The position numbers and the translations under genes were made by a program. From Pieris napi (taxonomy: Eukaryota > Arthropoda > Insecta > Lepidoptera > Pieridae), in NCBI RefSeq assembly GCF_905475465.1, contig NC_062238.1, positions 10,819,368-10,883,367 of the forward strand: a DNA stretch of 64,000 bases, read 5' to 3'. Below are positions 24,701 through 34,162 of this stretch, piece by piece. How positions within the stretch are numbered: position 1 is the stretch's first letter; every line of letters begins with the position of its first letter. The notes under the pieces are model-generated. The model saw only the letters and a list, made by a program, of their open reading frames with translations. It was not told the origin of the DNA and did not search any database.

Positions 24701-27700
24701 TTTCTCGAATTACAATGTATCAGTACCTTTCTATCGCATTCCTTAAATGAATCCTTCCAACATCCAATCCTTTTCCTCACACAGACGGCTCATCAGCGAG
24801 TTGTTCCTGGTGCGCCTTGGCTGAATCACCGACGCCTGGCTCCGCTCATTCTGCTCGCTCTGCGCACTCTGCTCAATCTACTCGCTCCTACCCTTATCCT
24901 GAATTGGCTGAGTCGCCCCCTTCCCTTTGCTCCGATGAACCCCCTAGACGTCGAAGAAAATCCTTTTGCAGATCGCATGCAACGCGCGACACACCATATA
25001 CACGTCCTTAGGCGATGAATTTTGGAAAAATTAAAAAAAATATATTGAAAAAATTTGATCTCTTCAATTTAGTTTTTATTATAAATATTTTTTCAGTTCT
25101 GAAATTATAAGTGTTATGATGGCAGTGCTCATAATTATATTTTATTTTAGTCCATTTTATTAATGATTTGAATTTAGAGATTTTTATGATTTTTTGCAAA
25201 TTTTTTAAGTATCTCGTAGTACCTTAAAAAGTTTTTGGTACACGATTCGAGAAGTTGATTACAAAATCCCAAAGATTTTAAATAAATAAACCAGTATTAT
25301 TCGACATATTTTCTTATTTATCTTACAAGAGACAGGAAATTTATAGAGTATTTTTTTATATCTCTCTCACTCACAATTTTTTTTAATGACATTTAATTCA
25401 AATAGTATTAATTTCTAACTATTTTCTCCTATTTATATGTGATTTATAAGAATGGCTTTGTGTTTTTTTCAAATAAACCTTAAACAAAATTTTAGTTTTA
25501 TTCTTAAAATAGTAGAATCGGTTAATAAATGGTAAATAATTTTTACATTTACAAAAAAAACTAAAAACTGTTGCATGGACATCCTCAAGCGCGTCATATA
25601 TTAATAATTAATAAAAAAAAATAAAAATTATCGAGCGCGTCAGATTTTCTAAGGGAGTGTTAAGTGCACCAAAAAAAAAGCTCTCATTCACTAATCTGAC
25701 GATTTCAATGGGACGCAAACCCACGGCCATTTTCATAATTTGCAAAAAAAAATTGCAATTTTGAAATACTCAAGCGCGTCAGTTTAAGATATATGTGGTT
25801 CATCTTTATGTTCTAAACGTACTGTCTCATAATCTGACGATTATCTAGAGGGATTCGGCTGATCTGACAAAAAAAATTAGAAAAATGGTTCACCTAAAGG
25901 GCCATCCCTGCAACTTCCCGCTAATTCCATTCCTGGGCGCTTGAAATTAATATTTTGAGCTCGCTGAGTTCAAAGAAATAACATTTCTATGCATTTGAGC
26001 TCTCCCAGCTCGAAAGTCTGATAGAAGTTTCATAGAACACTATTTTTGGAATTTTCAAACCGCAATAACTTTTGAAAGGATCAAGCAATTTTCACGCGGT
26101 TGGCGGCATTCGACGCAGTTGTATCATCCTATAAGTAATTTTGTTAATTAATTGTAATTTAATTTTAATTGATCGAACCACAAATTTCGGAGTAATCCCG
26201 AAAAAACACTTTTTCGGGTTTCTTTCGTTCACGATGTCTCTCGAACAAATCAACCGCTTTTGACCAGCTTGGTGGCGATCGACGTGGTTTTTCAAGCTCA
26301 AAGGCGGATTAGTTTTTGAAGTTGATCGATAAAGAAACCACTGAAAAAAAAAATCTTATTTTTTTAAGATTTTTCAAAATTTCTCAAAATCTATCGGTCC
26401 GAATCGGTTCAAATTCACAGGAAATGTAATTTTGAGGGAAATATTTATAACGTAGTAGATTCCGATCGGTTTAAGGAAATGTAGGCATCACGCAGCTGAA
26501 CGCATTTAACTTTATCGACGAATTTTTGTTATTTCGGCTTGCGGAAATCGTCAGATTATATATTTTTCATTATTCTTGAATTATTTCCTTCAAAATAAAA
26601 AAAAAAAATTAGCTACGCTCGAGAATGTCGAGATGACGTTTTTTTTTACAACTTTGTTGCCCTCCCCTTTTTTTCCGTCACTCTCAAATTGTCAGATTAG
26701 TGGAATATACACTTTTTTGGAGGTACTTAACCGGGTACAAGGTACCCTATATATTAATCTGCCGCGCTTTTGTAAATCTCGAAATCCCCTCTTGGGCTCC
26801 CCTACCATTATGGGAATTAGATGTTCTTATAGTAGATACGTATATATGGTTTAAGTAAAATTTTAATTAGTATATCTTAAAAATAATGAATAGCAGTATT
26901 GTGCGTTCAAGCCTTGGAAAGCATCGTGAGGAAAACGGCAGTTTTAGACTCAAGTTTCGACTATCTGCTTCACTTAGGCTAGATAAAACGTCGATTAAAG
27001 TAAAATCTACTTTTAGGAGCGGTCAAACAATTTTTTCTGTGTGATGTTTGACATTTGTCAAGACGAGATAGTGACTTGTAAAGCTTAGGTTTCCTAGAAA
27101 AGCGGTGCCGTTATCTAACGGCCGTCATTTTGCGGTTGTTAACGGCCGTCATTGCTTTTTAACATAATGCAAAAAAAGAGGGACATTAGAAGCCAAGAAC
27201 CAATTGAAAAAAAAACAATTTCACTAAAGTATGTTGTTGATGTCTAAATATGAAAATATTTCTTCGTAATAGAGAATGCCTGTTGCGTTATAAAGAGTGA
27301 ATGAATGTATGGTTTCGTGTTAAAGCAAACAAATTTAACTAATTTTTACATTATAGAGAGCTTTTAGTGATAACACATGACGTTATAAAGATTTTTCACT
27401 GTATTTTAAAAAGTAAATGGTGAGAAAACACTTTTTTACCGAATTGAAGATATGTATTATTATAAACTTATAATTATTTTTTTGGTAAAAAAGTGTTTTC
27501 TTTAAATGTGTAAAAGTTATGTTAATAAATGACAATACTAAGTAAATTGTGTATTAAGGCGAGAACGACATTGAGGGTGCTGTCGGCGGTAGCTGTTACA
27601 GTACTGAGGCGGACATTTTGAATCGTTTACTCTACGCAGTAAGGGGCCGCGGGGTGACACCAGCAGGTAATTTAATAATAATATTTTATTTATTGCAAGA

Positions 27701-30700
27701 ATATGGTACAAAATGTTAAGGGGATACAATCGTAAATCGTTCGCATATTCTGCCACACACGATGGCGCGCAAATTTGTCTTAGGAATTTTACATTAGTAA
27801 AAGTCAATTTTTATATCATCTAGTCTATTATGCTATATACATTACATCATTAATTTTATATCAATTACGGTGTTTCACGCAAATAATCATTTATTGAATA
27901 GTAAATTTTTTCTTATAGTAATACACTAAGTCGCTTTTTAAAGACTCTAGACGGAAGATCTTTTAATTCTTTTGGTAATTTATTGTAAACTTTAATTGCC
28001 ATACAAAAGCTGTTTTTCCGAAACAGTTCCAGATTGATTTTTGGCACAGCCAATTTCTTTCCATGTCTACTTCTTACTTCAACTTCTACATTCGACTTAA
28101 AAAAGTATGTTTCTGTGCACGAATAAGGATATTTCTAAAATATAAATACATGGAAGAGATAATTAATTTATGCCGCATTATTTAGGGTTTTATATGTCTC
28201 TATTTATAACCCCTTGGGTTTATTTCTACTACCCTTTGAATTGAATTCGTGGATCATTGAAGAGAAGATGAGAGGTTAGAATCCTTTTTTTTTTTGCTTT
28301 TTTAATTAAATTGTGTTTTAACGTTTTGTGGTTGCCTGTTTGGCCACATATTACTTGAGACATCACAAATTCTTAGTAAAAGTGAATCCCTGAATAATCA
28401 TTAATGGATAAATAAACAAAATTTAATGAAGTTTTCGATTGGCAGGTAGTGATGGTACAACCGTTGCAGTCCCATCCTCTAACCGAAGTGATGACCCTCA
28501 ACTGTCAACAGCTGCTCATACTGATATGCTGCTTCTGAATCTCATGAAGATTAATGGACTGACGCCTAAGACCACGAAACCACAAAATGGTATTTTTTAT
28601 TATTATCACGTAGAATTCCTTACTACTATTTGCATACATAAATTATGTTATAAATAAAAATTATACTGGAATTGAGATTAATTGTTTACTAATGAATATT
28701 TCCGAAACATTTAAAAACTCTCAACTTACTTAAATGTATTTAAAAGCAGCACTTATCTTTTGGTTCATACGCGAAGAACTCTCAAACTAATGTATAATTT
28801 GTATCTTTAATAGTTTTGCAATTTATTTATTAGGGGCCATTCAAGTATTACGTAAGCACTTTGATTTTCTTATTTGGTGATTACGTCAACACTAATTATT
28901 TACTTTTTTACACATATTACCCACACATTGTCTTTGCTTGAAAACGAAATGCATTTTAGAGGATTGCTACAAAAAATTAATACGTTTATGTACTATTATT
29001 TTCGGCAGCTTTGCTTCCTTTAGCTGACAAGAGGAGGGGGGGGGGGATAAATACATTTTACACATATATACAAAAAATATTAAAAAAAATATCTGTGTTT
29101 ATGCTCTTTCAGCAGCCAAACGCAACTGGTCGTCACGTACCCAATCGGCGGAAGAAGTGTGTAACCGCGGGGCAAGGGGAGGCGCTCGTAGCACGGGTCG
29201 CACGCGCTCTTTGCGACGGCCACACCCCTCCACGCTCGCTGCTATCTCCTTAAAGATGTCGTCTGGACAGATATTGCCCGATAATAGTATGTATTTTGGA
29301 GGTTCAGGCCATTTATTTGTTTATTTACAAAACCTTGCCAACGCTCGGTTATAAGATTTATTGAAATTATACTTCTTTAGGCGCGTTATGAAAAATTGAT
29401 GAGAGTTTAATTTTACGATCCGCGCGCATCGTGACACAAAAATAACAGAATTAAGTTGCCCACGGAAGATGCTACGGCATTGGACATAATTTAAAAACAA
29501 CATTCGAAATTATGTTACACTTAATGTAAGAGAATAATAATAAAAATAAATATTTATTTATTTAATTTTTCAAATGTAAACTGAACTTTATTGACTATAA
29601 TGACTCCTTTTCCAGTCTTTGATTATTTAATTGTAATTAATTATTTGCATGCAAATCAAAAACTATTTTTAATAATGCCATAGAAGTATAACTTCTTACG
29701 CGCGTACATAAAGTACACGCACCCTTTTTTTTTCTTAAGTACCAATGTAGAAGTGTGAAAATATGAGATGATGATGATATGAGAAAAATAAAATACAAAT
29801 TTTATTATGGCACACAAGGCTAACATAACAAACGCGGCGAGAAAAATAATTTCTACTAAAAAAAATTAATTACAAAAACTAAATTGTAAATCCAACAATA
29901 ACTTCTGTAAATCTTAAACATTCTCAAAATCCACTTAAACACACAAAAATATTCATCAAAATCACTCCAGTCGTTTAAGAATCACAAACACACGCACAGA
30001 AGATGTACAGATACCGGCAAACATCTTGAACAAATGTCCTTGCCTGCACAGAAGCGATTTTTAGGTATCAATTGTGCGCGACGGCGGGAGAGTGACGTGT
30101 CGATCGCATGATTGGTAAATCAGTTGACGTTTGTCTCCCGCGATGCGCAAACTTTCCCCCACTCCCTTGTTTAATGTTGAAAAAGTTTGCCGGTATCTGT
30201 ATCTATAAACACATTTTTATTTATTCGTTTTAGAGTATATGATATTTTTCCCTTATTAGATTAGACCTTAATATGCGATCTTCTCCTGACGTATTCCTTG
30301 ATTTTTTTTTAAATTACTATTTATTGTATATCTTTGAAGCCATTCATCAAAATTGAGTTCTCTAACAGTAAGATCGAGCCGTGGTTCTTCAAGTAGCCGC
30401 GTGAGCAGTCCGCCCAGTAGTCCCGGCCGATCGCCCACTCACTGCAATTGGCCCAACGCTGAACTAAGCGATAATGATGACGTCGAGGCCATACTTGATT
30501 ATAATGTGAGTCCAATTATTTAATAATAAAAATATTAAAAAAAACTGATATAATTTACAGATTTGTTCCAGAATTTGGTCTGAACCGATTTAATATGACT
30601 TGAATTGTTGAAAGTTGAAACGTTTAAATTTAAATAAAGTTTGTAGAACATACATTTTAAGCTTCGTGCTTGAAGTCTAAATGGATTATATTGAATACAA

Positions 30701-31640
30701 TGCAATTAATAACATCCTTTTTTAAAGTCGGTTATAACGAGTTGCAGAGATTATTGCCAGTTTTCCCCGCCAGGTCCTGACTCTTAATAAGAATTAAACG
30801 TAAAATTTTAATATTACACAAGTTGTGCTACCTTAACTAAATTGTAATTTATTTATATAGGTAATCAAGTCACTGATGGTTGCTTTAAATTTAGATTTTT
30901 TTAATGTCTTAGAGTATTTACTTACATTTATTAAATATTTAAAGTACCTATTCAATGGTAGATGAAAGCAAAAACTAAAATCCTGAAATATGAAATGTAC
31001 CGAAAAATTTCTTATGTATTTTCAGTACTTATTAAAATATAATCTAATTGTATTTTGGAAAACTTTATTGCAGTCCTGTAGTTGTTTGATTTCTTTTGTT
31101 GCTTGGCGATAAAGCTTAGGTTTCCTAGAAAAGCGGTTCCGTTAACTAACGGACGTCATTTTACGGTTGTTAATAACGGCCGTCTTTACTTTTTAACATA
31201 ATGCCAAAAAAACACCATTTTCGCTCGTCCAAGTCAAGTTTCCACTCATGTTATTTCATTAATTAATTCATTAATTAAATATGGGCACCGCTACACGAGA
31301 AAAACGTTGAACTAATGTTTATCGCCGCTATGACGGCCGTCATGCAAATGACAACACCGCTATTTGACGTTACGGTGACACTCAACGTTCTCTAGAAAAC
31401 CTACTCCGATGTTATTTATAGACAACGTATGGGTGACGTCACCCAACGTTACATTACGGCCGTTGGATAACGCACCGTTTTTCTATTAAACCTAAGCTTA
31501 AGTCTAATATGCGCGTACGTTTACAGGATAGCCTATTCGATATGCTCCTCAACAGCCTGTCCCTAGATGGGACTCCCGGCGAAGAAGCTCCTCCCGTTCA
31601 GCCCTGGAGCCCCGCCAGAGACCCTCCTAATCACGATTGA
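12768..31640 (+). CDS. Trim37: TRIM37, RING-type E3 ubiquitin ligase of the TRIM/MATH class
   Basis: E3 ubiquitin ligase; in vertebrates it limits centriolar protein assemblies, monoubiquitinates H2A and acts at peroxisomes (family knowledge). Exons: 12768-12815, 12902-13161, 13659-13869, 14920-15128, 15634-15741, 16018-16227, 17938-18117, 19178-19292, 20031-20226, 21188-21338, 22828-23006, 23534-23673, 23776-23881, 28446-28589, 29113-29286, 30369-30505, 31527-31640. Phases agree throughout; predicted length 893 residues (human about 960). RING at residues 24-63 (CFICMEKL, LCPHCSKLCC, CPHC); B-box 2 at about 104-138 (CWTCRRCICHQCALWGG); coiled coil to about 250; MATH domain at about 285-415 (GLCWRLKVYPDGNGVVRG, WGYNRFFRLDLL). 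The rest is Ser-rich and disordered, with the conserved NDVDEETMSG. The start is the first ATG before GDKGNGEE; the stop is TGA at 31638-31640. Confidence is high to exon 13 and somewhat lower for the four last exons, which rest on phase, splice sites and composition. Confidence 0.93.
14449..14575 (+). repeat. Dispersed repeat (GGCGGCCTTATCGC..GATCTCTTCCAGGCAACC family)
   Basis: ATTTATTTACACTTTGTTGC, then GGGCGGCCTTATCGCTAATA and GCGATCTCTTCCAGGCAACC. The same series recurs at 63795-63912 and, on the other strand, at about 44190-44265. Unclassified short retroelement or MITE family. It lies in the TRIM37 intron 13870-14919. Confidence 0.6.
15461..15600. repeat. LINE-like fragment in a TRIM37 intron
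   Basis: CATCATCAGCC..GTCCACTTCTGGACGTAGGC..CCACTATGCCCTGC is a motif series I recognise from dispersed LINE-type sequences in Lepidoptera. Only a fragment with no intact frame is present; family not assigned. Confidence 0.4.
16743..16948. mobile_element. MITE with CAGATACCGGCAAAC ends and GC-rich core, copy 1
   Basis: A 206-bp element between TA dinucleotides (16741-16742 and 16949-16950). The inverted ends are CAGATACCGGCAAACTTCTT and the complement of TCAAGATGTTTGCCGGTATC. The core carries CGCGATCGACACGTCACTCTC and a CpG-rich stretch. The same element in opposite orientation is at 30008-30199. TA duplication suggests Tc1/mariner-type mobilisation. Confidence 0.75.
17397..17864. mobile_element. 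pogo/Tigger-like MITE
   Basis: A 468-bp element between TA dinucleotides (17395-17396, 17865-17866). Left end CAGTTAACTCTGGATAATTT; reverse complement of the right end CAGTCGGCTCTCGTTAATTT. The ends match the general pogo/Tigger pattern. The interior is AT-rich without a coding frame. It lies in the TRIM37 intron 16228-17937, 73 bp before the acceptor. Confidence 0.75.
18605..18770 (+). repeat. LINE-tail-like dispersed repeat
   Basis: Shows AAAGGCCGGCAACGCACAAG and GGTATCACTTAACATAAGGT, ending in an A run. Related copies: 57640-57915 (plus), 42711-42838, 50049-50345 and 58558-58775 (minus). A 3' tail ending in poly-A with variable 5' truncation suggests a LINE; the clade is not assigned. Confidence 0.6.
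18773..19134 (+). mobile_element. MITE-like element (GCGCGTAAGAAGTTATACTT ends)
   Basis: Starts near GTGTGTACTTATGTACGCGC and ends AACGCGCCTAAAGAAGTGTAACTTC. A near-identical copy lies in opposite orientation at 29361-29727, also inside TRIM37, and a shorter relative is at 59530-59776. The right edge is about 44 bp before the acceptor of the exon at 19178. Borders approximate; superfamily unknown. Confidence 0.65.
19519..19823 (+). mobile_element. Small non-autonomous Helitron
   Basis: Begins TCTTAATATATATAAATTAC after an A and ends GCCGAGTCTACTAG before a T, the TC...CTAG termini and A/T insertion of Helitrons. The internal sequence (CTCCTAAACTACCGAACCGA, AGATGGCGCTGTGTTAAAAG) recurs in the longer copy at 60877-61265. 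It has no Rep/helicase coding sequence. Confidence 0.75.
20283..20480 (+). repeat. Dispersed repeat (CAAACTCAAAATATC family)
   Basis: CAAACTCAAAATATCTTTATTCAAG, GGTAACCAAGTACAC, ATTTACATTTACTACCAG and AGAACTGGCAAGAAACT in the order also seen at 2436-2560 and partly at 56883-57085. It lies just after the TRIM37 exon ending at 20226. Probably a retroelement 3' end. Confidence 0.5.
20876..21041 (+). repeat. tRNA-derived SINE, 5'-truncated copy
   Basis: AAAGTCGACGGCGTGTGTCAGGCACAGG..TGATCACCTACTTGCC, ending TTGTGGCGCCACGGATTTG. This is the body and tail of the SINE whose fuller copies are at 49017-49303, 50449-50697 and 55997-56286; the tRNA-like head is missing. Confidence 0.6.
22191..22658. 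mobile_element. Tigger-like MITE carrying a nested SINE
   Basis: Inverted ends ACAGTGTAAACTCTTTATAA (22191) and the complement of TTATAAAAAGTTTACACTGT (ending 22658). The sequence inside both ends repeats CTCTATAACG blocks. A tRNA-derived SINE occupies 22222-22466. Lies in the TRIM37 intron 21339-22827. Confidence 0.7.
22222..22466 (+). repeat. tRNA-derived SINE nested in a MITE
   Basis: The head has a box A (TGGTCTAGTGGTTAGT) and a box B (GGGTTCGATCCCC) of an RNA polymerase III promoter and a partly tRNA-like layout. An unrelated body follows (TGGGACTAGGTCAATTGGTG), and then an A run. The sequence is a different SINE family from the one at 49017. Confidence 0.75.
23085..23320. repeat. Degenerate LINE-like fragment
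   Basis: Contains TTGGCATAGGCC, TGGTCTATCCACCTTC and TGGTCTTCTTCTTTTGCG, motifs of a widespread lepidopteran LINE-type repeat. Heavily degraded, no open frame. Identification is from pattern memory only. Confidence 0.35.
24785..25011 (+). CDS. Probable alternative terminal exon of TRIM37
   Basis: After a good acceptor (pyrimidine tract, TCACACAG ending at 24784) the frame left open by exon 13 (phase 1) continues for 75 codons to TAG at 25009-25011. The product starts DGSSASCSWC, has Ser/Ala/Arg repeats (SAHSARSAHSAQSTR) and ends DTPYTRP. It is much more GC-rich than the flanking introns, as the other TRIM37 exons are. No in-frame donor with matching phase was found before the stop, so it is more likely an alternative 3' end than an internal exon; AATAAA occurs near 25282. 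A protein ending here would be about 780 residues long and would keep RING, B-box, coiled coil and MATH. Confidence 0.5.
25540..26860. repeat. Unclassified complex repeat block in the TRIM37 intron
   Basis: The words GCGCGTCA (25590, 25638, 25776), TCTGACGAT (25696, 25837) and TGTCAGATTAGTGG (26690) recur, mixed with A and T runs and with paired A..TCGATC sequences. No coding frame is convincing. The block lies in the 4.5-kb intron between exons ending at 23881 and starting at 28446; the parts outside it, including 26861-27680, show little beyond AT-rich sequence and the truncated MITE at 27083. Confidence 0.35.
27083..27175. mobile_element. Truncated MITE (AAGCTTAGGTTTCC family)
   Basis: Shares AAGCTTAGGTTTCCTAGAAA, GCGG, AACGGCCGTCATTTTGCGGT and CTTTTTAACATAATGC with the left part of the complete copy at 31112-31499. 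The right half is missing. Confidence 0.6.
27684..27800. repeat. Dispersed repeat (GCAAGAATATGGTACAAAAT family)
   Basis: TTGCAAGAATATGGTACAAAAT and GATGGCGCGCAAATTTGTCT. A related copy with the same motif order is at about 44890-45000. Unclassified. Confidence 0.4.
29361..29727 (-). mobile_element. MITE-like element, inverted copy of 18773-19134
   Basis: Reads as the reverse complement of the copy at 18773-19134 over nearly the whole length, including GACACAAAATTAACAGAATTAAG-type core words and the ATGCTACGGCATTGGACATA stretch. It lies in the TRIM37 intron after the exon ending at 29286. Confidence 0.65.
30008..30199. mobile_element. MITE with CAGATACCGGCAAAC ends, copy 2
   Basis: A 192-bp element between TA dinucleotides (30006-30007, 30200-30201), inverted relative to copy 1 at 16743. 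It shares CTTGCCTG, GACGTGTCGATCGC and GATGCGCAAACTTTCCC. Both copies are in introns of TRIM37. Confidence 0.75.
31112..31499. mobile_element. MITE with TAAGCTTAGGTTT ends, next to the last TRIM37 exon
   Basis: A 388-bp element with inverted ends AAGCTTAGGTTTCCTAGAAA and the complement of TTTCTATTAAACCTAAGCTT, each followed by GCGGT..CGTTA and an ACGG(C/A)CGT block. Its right edge is 27 bp before the first base of the terminal TRIM37 exon (31527). Confidence 0.7.
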
Positions 31641-31710
31641 CGCACCCGCGAGTACCGGCACTAATGTCGGTACTATATTGACCGGTTTTACATGCATTTT
31701 GCAACTCCAT

Positions 31711-31716
31711 AATAAA
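31711..31716 (+). terminator. Probable TRIM37 poly(A) signal
   Basis: AATAAA 71 bp after the TRIM37 stop codon, the first canonical signal downstream. Confidence 0.55.
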
Positions 31717-33655
31717 TTAAATTATATTTATTTGCAGTCAGCCGTGACGCCACTGCCAAATCTGGTTCATGTTTGTGTATATTGTTTCCCCCTTAAAAAC
31801 CTAAATCGGCATTATAAATCGTAGACTACAGATGCGTTGGTTACCATGGCTACCATTTTTTTAGATAAAAAAAAACGAAACTAAACAAAACACGGTCATC
31901 TTTTGTCTTCGTTTTTTAACACGATTCTAATTTTAGCTCTCATTACAACAGCAAAAACACAATTTTAAAAAAAGAGAAAAATGATTTTAATCAAAACAGT
32001 TTGTTATTTGGGGGAATGTAATTACGTCAAAATGTTCGACTCTAGCGCACGAAGCAACAGTCTTAGATCCTTGTAGCGTTATAAGGATATAAAAATAGTA
32101 AAAGATAGAAACAGTATTTTCAAATGAAAGTGATTTAAATGTTCGATTGTGTAGTACAAATTATAATTGATATTAGAAATAGTTCGCGAGTGTGCTTTTT
32201 GCAATTATCTGCTTATTGAAGAATTAAATACTCGCTAGAGAGAAAGACTTGCCTTGACTTCGGCTACCTTCTTACTGACAGCTAAGAAACACATTGACGT
32301 GGCTATTCGGCCACTATTTAGTCTCTCTAAATAGCATTGCTCCTAAACTAAGATGCCTATTCAGAAAACGCTTTGCTAGTCAGTACAAACGTAGCCAAAA
32401 GTCGTCCTGTATAGTTAGATTAAGTGTTTAGTTCTATCGGGTCATGTCAAAATGTTCATGAATTTATATGGTTATTTTATTATGATTCGGTGTAATTCTT
32501 AAAAAAAAATCTCGTCTCTCGGATTCCAAAAATCATAATCGAAATAGTCATTTGTTTATCGTATTATCTACGATAATTTTATCAATTGATATTATTTAAA
32601 TTTATTTAACTGGATTATAAATGCTGTGATTAAAGAAATCTCTTAAATTTAGTTTTGGAAGTTTTAAAAAAATTGCGTGTTTTTAACATTAGGTTAAATT
32701 TTGAAAGAAACATTGGAATGTTGAGATTTTTGATTCATGTTGAATATTGACATGGTCCGAAAGGTTTTAGTTTATTCATATATTCAACTTTGCGTGAACA
32801 TTCCTATTGTTTTGAATATAACAAAATACAAAGTGAAGGGTTAAACTAGAAAGTGACTGATTTTGTCTTTCGATTTGCGATGGTCAATAACTTTTGGGGT
32901 AATCTGAAACTGGAGATGTTTTATTTGAATTGATCTAACTTAAAAACGAAACGTGTCATGTATATGGATAGATTGACCAATCAAATTACTCATTTGTAGC
33001 TTGACAATCTTCAGTTTAATGTGTCAAATACCGAGACATCAAAATGTATTGTCAATTGCAATTGACAATCGTTTTATCGAGTGACAGGTCAACCGTAGTG
33101 AGAGGCTTACGTGCAATGTCTAGAACATTAGAGTTAATATATTGAAACAAATTGATCTTGTGTAACCACTTTTTCCAGTTTCTTCAGTCAGTGTTATTAT
33201 TATTTTAATTTCGTAAGGAAATTCCTTTGCTTATAGCCAGTCTTTTAAATAAATTTATTGATGAATATTGTTTTTTATTTACGCCCCACAGATTTACACA
33301 TAACGCATAAAAAACGTTTGATTTTAGTTTATATCAGGCAACGCGATTCGATGTCATTTTGTGAATAATATATCTAGTAGTGGGGTAAAGACGAACCATT
33401 TGATGTTGTTTCTTTAAACTCTAAGCTGGTATCGGATATTATAATATTGATAATAAAAGATTCTTATAGACTAAATTTTGCTCCAAATCAGGAAAAAGTA
33501 GTTGTAAAAACGGGGGAAAATTGTGTTTGTGATAATATTATTGAAATAGTCGATACTTTTTTACTGACATCGTGTTTAATATATTTTATGATGCGAGGTA
33601 AGCTTATAGGTGAAGAAAACCTTTATAGTTATAGAGGTTACCGTGTGACTAGCGA

Positions 33656-33984
33656 TATATATGTCACCGTAAAATTGTAAAAACCGTTAGATTGTAATCT
33701 ATCTCGCGAGATTATAAACTGTCGAAAGATTGTGAACCTCAGCGTACTGCTTACAATTTAACGTATTATTATTCGGTAGATTGTACTACACTAACTTAGT
33801 TATCATTCAAACTTCTTTGGTCAATTACAGATTAATTTTACTTCCCAACAATTTCATATAACTACCGAATAATAATACGTTGATTTGTAAGCAGTTCGTT
33901 GAGGTTCACAATCTTTCGACAGTTTACAATCTCGCGAGATAGATTACAAACTAACGGTTTTTACAATTTTACGTTAACATATAT
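33656..33984. mobile_element. Hairpin MITE with about 125-bp inverted repeats
   Basis: Left arm from ATATATGTCACCGTAAAATTG through GTTAGATTGTAATCTATC, CTCGCGAGAT, CTGTCGAAAGATTGTGAACC to ATTATTATTCGGTAG; the right arm is its inverted copy, ending ACGTTAACATATAT. A deletion copy with one arm is at 39945-40098. Fold-back type; superfamily unknown. Confidence 0.8.
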
Positions 33985-34140
33985 GAATTCAAATTTTATC
34001 GCAGTCCATTAGTGCATCTAAAAGTGATCAGCATTTTATGCCTGCTAATAGCATAGCATACCGAACTCCGAGGTATACTGGAGTGAAAATATATTAAAGT
34101 TCATATATATAAAGTGACAGAGTTTCGGAATTTAAAGGCT

Positions 34141-34162
34141 ATATTATTATTATTATTATTAT
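34141..34162. repeat. ATT microsatellite
   Basis: About seven uninterrupted ATT units. Confidence 0.9.
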
